Below, piece by piece: positions 8,112-15,651 of a stretch of DNA of 64,000 nucleotides (positions within the stretch are counted from its first letter, which is position 1; each line of letters starts with the position of its first letter). Origin of the DNA: Nonomuraea thailandensis (GTDB lineage Bacteria; Actinomycetota; Actinomycetes; Streptosporangiales; Streptosporangiaceae); assembly GCF_024172165.1 (NCBI RefSeq), contig NZ_JAMZEB010000002.1, positions 1,757,501-1,821,500 on the forward strand. The letters are read 5' to 3'. A model generated the notes under the pieces. The model had not been told where the DNA came from. It made no database searches and worked only from the letters and a program-made list of their open reading frames with translations. The position numbers were made by a program, and so were the translations under genes.

Positions 8112-8435
8112 TCAGCTGAGGTGCTGGTCCAGGCCGGTGATGCGGAGCAGGCGGCGCATGTTCGGCGGCACGCCCTGGATGTGCAGCCGGGTGCGCTGGT
8201 TGACGGCCTGGTTCTGGACGGAGACGAGGATGCCGAGCCCGGCCGCGTCGATGAACGACAGGCGGCTCATCTCGATGACCAGCTCGGTGTCGGCGCGGCG
8301 CGAGCGGCCCGCCTCCTGCAGCAGCGCGAGCAGGTGGCTGCGGAACTGCTCGGTGGTGGCGATGTCGAGCTCACCGGCCACGCTCACGGTGAGAGTCCCC
8401 TTGCGGCGGCTGGTGGTCAGGTGTAGTGGATCCAT
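8112..8435 (-). CDS. STAS-domain protein (anti-sigma factor antagonist-like) lacking the phospho-serine
   Basis: A 107-residue single STAS domain like SpoIIAA/RsbV. These bind an anti-sigma kinase and are switched off by phosphorylation of a Ser or Thr in the DSxG loop. Here the loop reads FIDAAGLGILV, so the usual Ser positions are both Ala (about residues 64-65). The protein therefore probably cannot be phosphorylated in the standard way and may act constitutively or in a different complex. The start ATG at 8435 has GGAG six bases upstream. No sigma factor or anti-sigma kinase gene is adjacent. Confidence 0.85.
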   Translation of the reverse strand: MDPLHLTTSRRKGTLTVSVAGELDIATTEQFRSHLLALLQEAGRSRRADTELVIEMSRLSFIDAAGLGILVSVQNQAVNQRTRLHIQGVPPNMRRLLRITGLDQHLS

Positions 8436-8819
8436 ATCCGGCTCCGCGCTCTCTCAGGGCCGGGATCATCCCGTCGGTAGCGCGGACCCGCCCTTTGGCA
8501 CCAGATGTCATGAATACGTCACATAGAGCGACTGTGTGCTTCCGGTTTGGAGTGTACATGCCTGTACGCGCACGTCGAGAGGGCGGCTGCGATTCGGGTA
8601 GACAGGAGAATTCCTCAGGAAAACAATTCCGGTTACCAGATAGAAGAAAGTTCATCCTTTGGACATGGGACGGACGGATCGGCCCTCCGTGCTGTGGTCC
8701 GGCCGGATGTGAACAGCGCCGCCACGCTGATCTCAATTCACGGAAATATCGGTATTTGTCGGGAGCGATCACTACGCTGCTAGCCCTGTCGGAATACGAG
8801 GGGAAAGCGAACCAAGATC
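8436..8819. other. Intergenic region, divergent promoters, no gene seen
   Basis: 384 bases between two divergent genes, clearly richer in A/T than its surroundings, so it probably carries both promoters. A small 6-1-6 palindrome (CGGGATCATCCCG, 8461-8473) lies in the leader of the STAS gene. No convincing sigma-B-like promoter or small coding frame was found. Confidence 0.5.
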
Positions 8820-9926
8820 GTGTTAATCGCAGTCGCAGTACTGGCCGCCGCCGTGGTGGGCGCGGTGGCCTGGTGGCTCCGCCGGAACGGGGCCTCCGAC
8901 GGGGACCCGGCGAGCGGTGAGGGCCCGGGCACGCCCGAGCCAGGGCCGAGACGGGGATGGGAGCTGCTGCTGACATCCGAGGCCGAGGCGGCGTTCATGG
9001 AGGGCCTGCGGGCCTACCACGAGGCGGGAGGGGCGTTGCGGGTGGGCGCGGAGCAGGGGGTGCTCAGCACGTACGAGCCGCCGCGGCTCATCTCCCTGCA
9101 CCTGCTCGCCGACGCCTTCGCCGCCCGGGGGGACGCGGCCCTGCACGACCCGCAGGGGACGGTGGAGACGCTGCTGGAGCGGCTGGCCGCCGCCGAGCGG
9201 CCGGGGGTGCTGCACCTGCGGGCCGGATGGCTGGAGGGGGAGGTGGACGGCATGGACGCCGTCCGCTTCGCCGCGGCCGTGGGCGAGGCCGTACGACCGG
9301 GCGGCTGGACGGCCGACGCGCGCCTTGGAGCGTTGCAGATCACCGTGCCCGGCGACGAGGCCGGAGCGAGCACGGGGGACGCCGGCGAGGACGCAACGGC
9401 CGGGGAGGCCGGGCCGGGAAGCGGTGACAGGGCGCTCACGCACGTCAACGGCACGCCGATCAAGCAACTCGCCGCCACCAAGGCCGCCGCCACGAAGGCG
9501 GGCGGCAAGGCGCCGGACGCCAGTGCGCCGGACGCCAGTGCGCCGGACGCCAGTGCGCCGGACGGCGGTGTGCAGGACGGCGGTGTGCAGGACGGCGGTG
9601 TGCAGGACGGCGGTGTGCAGGACGCCAGTGCGCCGGACGGCGGCGCGGGGGTCGGCGACGCGAAGGCCGGCGAGGGAGGTGCCACCGAGGAGAGCGTCAC
9701 CGGGAGGAGCGTCCACGAGGCGAACACGCTGATGCTGGACCTGGCCCGGGTGCTCGACCTCTACCAGGAGGCCCGCGCCCAGCGGCCGGACGCCGAGGCG
9801 CAGACGCTGCTGCGCGAGACCGTCCCCCGGCTGATCGCCTCCTCCGGCCCCGGCGTGACCTGGACGAGACCGCCGGGACCGGGTGAGCTGCGCACCGTGC
9901 TGGGGAGCACACCGGAGCTGCGCTGA
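8820..9926 (+). CDS. Membrane-anchored protein of unknown function with pentapeptide tandem repeats
   Basis: 368 residues, not recognised. One N-terminal membrane segment (about 2-18, ending at Trp-Trp-Leu-Arg-Arg) anchors a cytoplasmic or external domain. A helical, acidic region (about 45-190) is followed by nine repeats of five residues (about 231-275: APDAS, APDGG, VQDGG and VQDAS forms) and a C-terminal helical stretch. Codon 2 is TTA, rare in GC-rich actinomycetes, hinting at tRNA-Leu(UUA)-dependent control. The stop overlaps the start of the next gene (TGATG), so the two are coupled. The start GTG has no close Shine-Dalgarno; GAGGGGA lies about 15 bases upstream. Confidence 0.7.
   Translation: MLIAVAVLAAAVVGAVAWWLRRNGASDGDPASGEGPGTPEPGPRRGWELLLTSEAEAAFMEGLRAYHEAGGALRVGAEQGVLSTYEPPRLISLHLLADAFAARGDAALHDPQGTVETLLERLAAAERPGVLHLRAGWLEGEVDGMDAVRFAAAVGEAVRPGGWTADARLGALQITVPGDEAGASTGDAGEDATAGEAGPGSGDRALTHVNGTPIKQLAATKAAATKAGGKAPDASAPDASAPDASAPDGGVQDGGVQDGGVQDGGVQDASAPDGGAGVGDAKAGEGGATEESVTGRSVHEANTLMLDLARVLDLYQEARAQRPDAEAQTLLRETVPRLIASSGPGVTWTRPPGPGELRTVLGSTPELR
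9510..9644 (+). repeat. Nine tandem 15-bp coding repeats
   Basis: Nine in-register 15-bp units encode five residues each: three GCGCCGGACGCCAGT copies, one GCGCCGGACGGCGGT, three GTGCAGGACGGCGGT, one GTGCAGGACGCCAGT, one GCGCCGGACGGCGGC. The mosaic of two half-unit types suggests recent slippage or unequal exchange, so copy number probably varies between strains. Confidence 0.95.
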
Positions 9927-12853
9927 TGGCCGGGCGGAGTTCACGGGTGCTGCGCGGCTCGCTGGCCGCGGTGGCCATGCTGGCGGTCTTCGGGGCGGGG
10001 CTGTGGACGGTCTCGCGGATCGACCCGGCCACCGCCCCGCCGCGGGCGGAGCCCACTGCCGAGCCCGCCGGGGAGACCCCGGAGGAGGAGCCGCTCCAGG
10101 TCACCGTCGAGCCGCGCCGCGTGCCCGCCGGGACGCGGGAGGTGCGGGTGACAGCCATGTGCACCGCGCCCGCCGGCGAGGTCGCCGCCCAGTCCGGCGC
10201 CTTCGCCGACATCCGGGGCTTCGCCCGGAGCCCGTCGGGCGCGGCCATGTCCGCCGACGCGACGCTGGATCCCGCGCTCCCGCCCGGCAGGCATCACGTG
10301 TTCGCCAGGTGCGGCACCCGGTTCGGCGCCGCCGAGCTGGAGATCTCACCGGGCCGGGGCCGTCCGGAGCGCTCGGGGCCGGAGCGCTCCGCCACGACGC
10401 GGATCGCGCTCGCCCCGGCCCGTCCGGGGGACTGGCGCGACCACCCGGACGGCGAGCCGGCCGGCACCCCGCTCGATCCGGGCTCGACCCTCGTGCGGGT
10501 CCAGATCACCCACGAGGTGCGGGTGCCCGCCGACGATCCCGAGGTGGCGGCCGTGCGCGCGGGCGCGGCCGGTCGTGACCCGGGCTGGTTCGTCGCCGAG
10601 CGGCTGGGCGTCTTCGAGGTGGTGGCGTCCGAGTTCCTGCTGCAACTGGCGTACGCCACACCGGTCGTCAGGACGGAGAGCGGCTCGCGCGAGGCGGTCA
10701 TCACCTACACCGGCCTCTACTACGGTGCCCTGTCCGCCAACACCAACCGCGCCGTCGGCGTCGAGTACCGGCCGCCAGAAGGCGGGACCGCTCCCCGGCC
10801 GACCGCCCACGAGATCGTCCTGACCGCCACCGGCTGGACGGTGGCGGGGGTGAGCGGCCCGCCTCCGCTGGCGCAGGACGCGCACCTGCTGCGTCTCAAC
10901 GGTGGCGACAGTCACATCAAGGTGGCCTTCGCCGAGGACGGGCGGAACGCGTCCGTGGCCCACTACGTCACGCAGGACGGGGGGATCGCCGCGCACCTGG
11001 AAGGCAGCGACTCGGAGGAGTACGAGGCCGAGCTCCATGACGCGCCCGCGCCGGACGACTGGTGGACGGAGGAGCCCTTCACCTTCCTGGGCCGGGTCTG
11101 GAAGGCGTTGCTCACGGTGGGGCTGGTTGCGGCCGGGCTGACCCTCCTCTACTCCCTGGCCCGCGCGCTCGGTGGCGCGTGGTGGCGCCGCCCCCGCAAC
11201 GGGGTGCTCGCGGCCCTGGTGGTGGGCGGGTCCGGCGTGTCCTGGTTCGGCTCCGAGGCCGTGAGCGTGGAGGGTGCGGCACTGGCGATCGTGGCGGGCG
11301 TCCCGGCGCTGGCCCTGCACTCGACGTACCGCGCCGCGCGGGGGCACAGTGACCTGCCGGTGCAGGCGGCGGCGTTGTTCGGGGCGCTGGCGGGCCTCGT
11401 CCTGGCGGCGTGGCCGCTGGCGGCCTCCTTCGGCGCCTGGCCCGCGGCCGGGGTGCTGGCCGTCGCGGCGGGGGCCGCGGGGGTGACGGTCGCCGTGCCC
11501 GGGCAGCGCCGCCGCCTGCCCCTGGCCGGCCTGACGCTGCTGGCCGCCGGGGCGATGCTGTCCGGCATGGCGGTGCTGTCGGGGCTCACCCCGCCGCATC
11601 TCCTGTGGCAGGGGCTGCTGGTGCTCGGCTGGGCCGCCCTGGTGTTCGGCTGGGTGAGCGAGGCGAGTCACCGGTGGTCGGCGGCGAGCGCGGTCCGGTG
11701 GGTGGTGGCGGCGTCGGTGGTGCTGGGCGTGCAGGTCTACGCCACGATCATGCTGGACTCGCGCAGCAGCTGGATGACCCTGGAGTGGGACGACCTGCTG
11801 GGCGTCGCCGGGACGGTGGCGTTCATGGGCGTGCCCCTGCTGGCGCTGGTGATGCTCGTCGTACGCGTGCGCCGCCTCGGCCAGGGCCCCGCCGGCCTCA
11901 CCGAGCCGGCCGCCTTCCACACGGCGATGTTCTTCCTGCTGCTCATGCGCGTCCAGGCCGGCGGCCCCGCCTCGGGCCTGCTGGTGCTGCTGGTGTGGGC
12001 GGGCGTGTTCGTCCTGCTGCCGCCGCCGCGGGCGGAGCTGCTGCGGCCGGTCCAGCCGGAGGAGCACCGGCTGCTCGTCCGCGATCTGATCAAACGCCGG
12101 TCGGCCCGCGCCGCGCTGACGGCGCTGCTGCGGGATCCGGGTGAGGGCGACGACTTCGAGCAGCGGCGGCAGGCGCTGGAGCAGGCGGGCGACGAGCGCG
12201 ACGGGCCGCTCGACCCCGACCTCGCGCTCACCACCCTGGCCGGGCGCACCCCCTGGCAGAACGGGCTGGCCTCGCTGGGGGTGGGGGCGGTGCTGTCGCT
12301 GCCGTACTCGGTGGTGCGGATCGCGGAATCGGTGCGCGGCCAGCAGAGCAGCGCCACCGAGCTGGCCGCCGCCGTGCTGGCGCTGCTGTCGCTGCCCGTG
12401 CTGAGCATGGTGTTCGGCTACTTCTACCCGCGCGTGCGCGGCACGCATCCGATCGCCAAGTCCCTGGCGTTCTTCCTGACGGCTCTGCTCGTCGAGCTGC
12501 CCACGTACGGGTACACGCTCGTCATGGCCACCATCGCGCAGAGCGACCTGCCGGTGCTGGAGCTGCCCACCACCGACGAGGCGCTCGTCGGCGTGCTCGT
12601 GGCGGTGGGCAACATCGCCGTGGTCAGCATCGGGCTGGGCCTGTGGTGGGAGTGGCGGCTCATGTGGCTGGCGGGCGAGCCGTGGGGCCGCATCAGGGAC
12701 GTGCGCACGCTGCGCGCCCTGGCCGCGCCGCTGGCCGCGGTGGCCATCGCCATCGCGACGACGGCGGCGACCGCGCTGGTCAGCAACGTGATCGCGCCGC
12801 TGCCCAGCGGGCCGGCCGTGGAGTCGTCCCCGGCGCCGTCGCGCACGCCGTGA
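9926..12853 (+). CDS. Large polytopic membrane protein of unknown function
   Basis: 975 residues, not recognised. A signal-anchor helix (about 9-28) is followed by an extracytoplasmic region up to about residue 385 and then by a long series of hydrophobic segments, about a dozen, to the C-terminus. A charged cytoplasmic loop (about 705-760) contains HRLLVRDLIKRRSARAALTALLRDPGEGDDFEQRRQALEQAGDERD. No catalytic motif is visible. Translation is coupled to the upstream gene by a one-base stop-start overlap, so the two proteins probably work together at the membrane. It ends 4 bases from the convergent SIP gene. Confidence 0.8.
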   Translation: MAGRSSRVLRGSLAAVAMLAVFGAGLWTVSRIDPATAPPRAEPTAEPAGETPEEEPLQVTVEPRRVPAGTREVRVTAMCTAPAGEVAAQSGAFADIRGFARSPSGAAMSADATLDPALPPGRHHVFARCGTRFGAAELEISPGRGRPERSGPERSATTRIALAPARPGDWRDHPDGEPAGTPLDPGSTLVRVQITHEVRVPADDPEVAAVRAGAAGRDPGWFVAERLGVFEVVASEFLLQLAYATPVVRTESGSREAVITYTGLYYGALSANTNRAVGVEYRPPEGGTAPRPTAHEIVLTATGWTVAGVSGPPPLAQDAHLLRLNGGDSHIKVAFAEDGRNASVAHYVTQDGGIAAHLEGSDSEEYEAELHDAPAPDDWWTEEPFTFLGRVWKALLTVGLVAAGLTLLYSLARALGGAWWRRPRNGVLAALVVGGSGVSWFGSEAVSVEGAALAIVAGVPALALHSTYRAARGHSDLPVQAAALFGALAGLVLAAWPLAASFGAWPAAGVLAVAAGAAGVTVAVPGQRRRLPLAGLTLLAAGAMLSGMAVLSGLTPPHLLWQGLLVLGWAALVFGWVSEASHRWSAASAVRWVVAASVVLGVQVYATIMLDSRSSWMTLEWDDLLGVAGTVAFMGVPLLALVMLVVRVRRLGQGPAGLTEPAAFHTAMFFLLLMRVQAGGPASGLLVLLVWAGVFVLLPPPRAELLRPVQPEEHRLLVRDLIKRRSARAALTALLRDPGEGDDFEQRRQALEQAGDERDGPLDPDLALTTLAGRTPWQNGLASLGVGAVLSLPYSVVRIAESVRGQQSSATELAAAVLALLSLPVLSMVFGYFYPRVRGTHPIAKSLAFFLTALLVELPTYGYTLVMATIAQSDLPVLELPTTDEALVGVLVAVGNIAVVSIGLGLWWEWRLMWLAGEPWGRIRDVRTLRALAAPLAAVAIAIATTAATALVSNVIAPLPSGPAVESSPAPSRTP

Positions 12854-12857
12854 CGGG

Positions 12858-13766
12858 CTAGTTCTCCGCGCGGCCGTTGCGCCAGTAGCCCATGAACGCC
12901 ACCGAGCGCCGGTCCATGCCGCGCTCGGCGACGAGGTGCCGGCGGAGCGTCTTGATCACGGACGCCTCGCCGGCCAGCCACGCGTACAGCGGCCCGTAGT
13001 CGACGTCCTCCTCCGGCGGCACCTCCCACAGCTCCTCGGCGTCCACGTCCACGTCCACGAAGTCGGCGGACGCCGGAGCGGGTGAGGCGGCGGGGGAGGA
13101 GGGGAGCAGGCGGCCGGCGGCGGCGCGGACGGCGGGGACGAGCCGGGCGCCGCGCTCGCCGCCGTTCCTGGCCAGCCAGGTGACCTTGACCGAGGCGGGG
13201 GTCTCGACGGGCAGGGCGTCGTCGTCGCAGGGCACCTCCATGAGCACCTCGCCGTTCAGGTGGGCGGGCAGGCGCTCCAGGATGCCGCAGATGGCGGGGA
13301 CGGCGGTCTCGTCGCCGGCGATGAGCACGCAGCCCGTGCCGGCGGGCGGATGGAACTCCAGCCCGCCGTGGCGGCCTTCGAAGCGGGAGGTCGGGCCGTA
13401 GAGGGCGGCGACGTCGCCGGGCCGCACGCCTTCGGCCCAGCGCGCGACGGGGCCGCCGTCGGGGTGCATGACGACGTCCACGTCGACCTCGCCGGCTTCG
13501 GGGCGGACCAGCCTGGCCGTGTACGTGCGCATCGGGTTGCGCCTGGCCTCGTCCAGCTCGCGCCAGCGCAGGAACCAGTCCTGGCCGGTGGGCAGGTGGG
13601 CCATGCCGTGCTCGGGGACCGGGAGGAGGAGCTTGAGCCGCTGGTCGAAGCCGTTGTCCGCGAAGTGGTGCAGGTCCTCGCCGGTGAAGGTCACCCGCAG
13701 GAACGACGGGCTCAGCCGTTCGAGCCGGTCCACCCGTACGTGGAACATGTGATAGGGCTCGCTCAT
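12858..13766 (-). CDS. Siderophore-interacting protein, FAD-binding ferric-siderophore reductase (SIP/ViuB family)
   Basis: 302 residues. The FAD-binding module contains the family motif RTYTAR (about 79-84). The NAD(P)H-binding half contains AGDETAVPAICGIL and ends with GEASVIKTLRRHLVAERG and FMGYWRNGRAE, hallmarks of SIP proteins. These reduce ferric siderophores in the cytoplasm to release iron. A textbook IdeR/DmdR1 iron box lies 22 bases upstream and overlaps the -10 region (TAATCT), so the gene should be induced by iron starvation. No siderophore biosynthesis or uptake gene is adjacent. Confidence 0.95.
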   Translation of the reverse strand: MSEPYHMFHVRVDRLERLSPSFLRVTFTGEDLHHFADNGFDQRLKLLLPVPEHGMAHLPTGQDWFLRWRELDEARRNPMRTYTARLVRPEAGEVDVDVVMHPDGGPVARWAEGVRPGDVAALYGPTSRFEGRHGGLEFHPPAGTGCVLIAGDETAVPAICGILERLPAHLNGEVLMEVPCDDDALPVETPASVKVTWLARNGGERGARLVPAVRAAAGRLLPSSPAASPAPASADFVDVDVDAEELWEVPPEEDVDYGPLYAWLAGEASVIKTLRRHLVAERGMDRRSVAFMGYWRNGRAEN

Positions 13767-13784
13767 CCCCGAGATCTCCGATCT

Positions 13785-13806
13785 AGATTAGGTGAGCCTA
13801 ACCTAA
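13785..13806 (-). promoter_or_regulatory. IdeR/DtxR iron box with overlapping -10
   Basis: On the minus strand the 19-mer TTAGGTTAGGCTCACCTAA (13788-13806) matches the iron-box consensus almost perfectly. The -10 hexamer TAATCT (13785-13790) overlaps its edge. Iron-loaded IdeR/DmdR1 bound here would block the SIP promoter. Confidence 0.9.
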
Positions 13807-13939
13807 ACGATCGTGACGATTCATGCCACTCGCGATCGATCGCCCTTGGTGATCGGCATGTCGCGATGGGTGGATGTGCGCAGGTCGCGACGGTGCGCAC
13901 AGCGCGAAATGGGCGGTGTGATGAAAGTTTCACGGTCGA

Positions 13940-13968
13940 TTGACAGCGGGAAAGCGCTTACCTATGTT
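13940..13968 (+). promoter_or_regulatory. Pectate lyase promoter with LacI-type operator in the spacer
   Basis: TTGACA (13940-13945), a 17-bp spacer and TATGTT (13963-13968) form a near-consensus promoter. The spacer contains GGGAAAGCGCTTACC (13948-13962), whose AAAGCGCTT core is typical of LacI-family sugar-responsive repressors. Repression until pectin-derived sugars appear is the simplest reading; the regulator is not encoded here. Confidence 0.7.
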
Positions 13969-14084
13969 GTGGGCTGTTCGCTCACACGTACGGCTGTCAC
14001 ATACGTGGACGAATGCTCGCTGGGGGGACACCAGGCAGCAGGCCGCACAGGACCTGCTCGAGGCCACAGCAAGGAGCGTGGATC

Positions 14085-15527
14085 GTGCGACAGAGAATCA
14101 ACGGCAGCGCTGCTGCTCTCACCGCGATCGTCCTGTCCCTGGCCGGCGTCACGGTGGCCGGCGTCGCAGCCGCCTCGTCGGCCGCCGCCGCACCGGCGCC
14201 GGGGACGTACACGGTGGTGAACAACGGCAGCGGCCTGTGCCTCACCGTGCCGGGGGCCAGCACGTCGGACGCCGTGCAGCTCACGCAGACCGGCTGCGGC
14301 GGCGCCGCGCAGACCTGGACGCTGGCGGCGAGCGGCGGCGGCTACACGCTCAGGGCCGCCCACAGCGGCAAGTGCGCGGGCGTCAGGGACGCCAGCACCT
14401 CGGCGGGCAAGGCCGTTCAGCAGGAGAGCTGCACCGGCGCCTCGTCCCAGACGTGGACGCTGCCCGAGTCGGGCTCCACCGTCCGGGTCGTCAACGCCAA
14501 CGGCGGCAAGTGCCTCAACACCAAGGACAACTCGACCGCGTCCGGCGCCCTGGTGCAGCAGAACTCGTGCGACTCCGTCGCGACCAAGCAGTGGCGGCTC
14601 GTCCCGGCCGGCGGCGACCCCACCGACCCGCCGGACCCGACCGACCCGCCCACCACGCCTCCTCCCAACCCCCCGACCGGCATGGTCGGCTGGGCCACCC
14701 AGGGCGGCGGCACCACCGGCGGCGGCAACGCCTCGCCGACCACCGTCACCAGCGCCTCGGCCCTGACCAGCGCGCTGTCGTCCAGCAGCGCCGCGGTGAT
14801 CAGGGTGTCGGGCACGATCTCCTGCTCCGGCATGCTGCGCGTGGCCTCCAACAAGACCGTGCTGGGCAACTCGGGCGCGGTGATCTCCGGCTGCGGGTTC
14901 AACATCTCCGAGGCCTCGAACGTGATCGTGCGCAACCTCACCTTCCGCGGCTGGAACGACGACGCGATCAACGTGCAGTACTCGACCCGCGTCTTCATCG
15001 ACCACAACACCTTCACCGACGGCTACGACGGCGCCGTGGACGTCAAGCGGGCCAGCGACTACGTCACCATCTCCTGGAACAAGGTCACCGGCCACGACAA
15101 GGTCATGCTGCTCGGCCACGACGACGGCAACGGCAGCGAGGACCGCGGCCACCTGCGCGTGACCTACCACCACAACTGGTTCGACGGCACCAACCAGCGC
15201 CACCCGCGCGTGCGGTTCGGCAACCCGGTGCACGTCTACAACAACTACTACGGCAGCGTCGGCGGCTACGGCGTGGCCTCCACCGAGGGCGCGGGCGTGC
15301 TCGTGGAGGGCAACTACTTCGAGAACACCGACGACCCGTTCCACCTCGGCGAGGGTGACTCGGGGCCGGGCACCCTGGTCGCGCGCAACAACCACTTCGT
15401 CAACTCCGGCAGCGGGCAGAGCGGCGGCAGCGTCGCCTCCATCCCGTACTCGTACTCGCTCGACAGCGCCTCCGGCGTCAAGTCGATCGTGACGGCGGGC
15501 GCGGGCGCCGGGCGCATCTCCGTCTGA
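14085..15527 (+). CDS. Secreted pectate lyase (PL1) with N-terminal ricin-type CBM13
   Basis: 480 residues. GTG 14085 follows AAGGAG with 8 bases of spacing and begins a Sec signal peptide (about 1-35, cut near SSAAAA-AP). A ricin-B/CBM13 lectin domain (about 36-165) shows three QTW/QW-type repeats (AQTWTL, SQTWTL, KQWRL). A Pro/Thr linker of DPTDPP units leads to a PL1 parallel beta-helix with RVFIDHNTF, GAVDVKRASDYVTISWN, YHHNWFDGTNQRHPRVRFG and VYNNYY, the usual calcium and catalytic Arg segments. It cleaves polygalacturonate by beta-elimination outside the cell. Regulated by the LacI-type operator at -30. Confidence 0.96.
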   Translation: MRQRINGSAAALTAIVLSLAGVTVAGVAAASSAAAAPAPGTYTVVNNGSGLCLTVPGASTSDAVQLTQTGCGGAAQTWTLAASGGGYTLRAAHSGKCAGVRDASTSAGKAVQQESCTGASSQTWTLPESGSTVRVVNANGGKCLNTKDNSTASGALVQQNSCDSVATKQWRLVPAGGDPTDPPDPTDPPTTPPPNPPTGMVGWATQGGGTTGGGNASPTTVTSASALTSALSSSSAAVIRVSGTISCSGMLRVASNKTVLGNSGAVISGCGFNISEASNVIVRNLTFRGWNDDAINVQYSTRVFIDHNTFTDGYDGAVDVKRASDYVTISWNKVTGHDKVMLLGHDDGNGSEDRGHLRVTYHHNWFDGTNQRHPRVRFGNPVHVYNNYYGSVGGYGVASTEGAGVLVEGNYFENTDDPFHLGEGDSGPGTLVARNNHFVNSGSGQSGGSVASIPYSYSLDSASGVKSIVTAGAGAGRISV

Positions 15528-15539
15528 GGCCTTCTCCCC

Positions 15540-15571
15540 GGCCCCTCCGGCGCCCGCCCGCCGGAGGGGCC
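15540..15571 (+). terminator. Hairpin terminator after the pectate lyase gene
   Basis: A perfect 13-bp stem, GGCCCCTCCGGCG / CGCCGGAGGGGCC, with a CCCGCC loop, 13 bases past the stop. Confidence 0.8.
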
Positions 15572-15651
15572 TCGTCGTGCGCCGGCGCAAGCGGGGGAGG
15601 TAGCGTCGTAGCGCTGAACAGGTGTCCCCCTCCCTGACTAAGGAGCCCGAC

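Noticed and set aside
9510..9644. CRISPR-like array
   Set aside because: The units are contiguous 15-bp coding repeats in frame, without spacers or cas genes.
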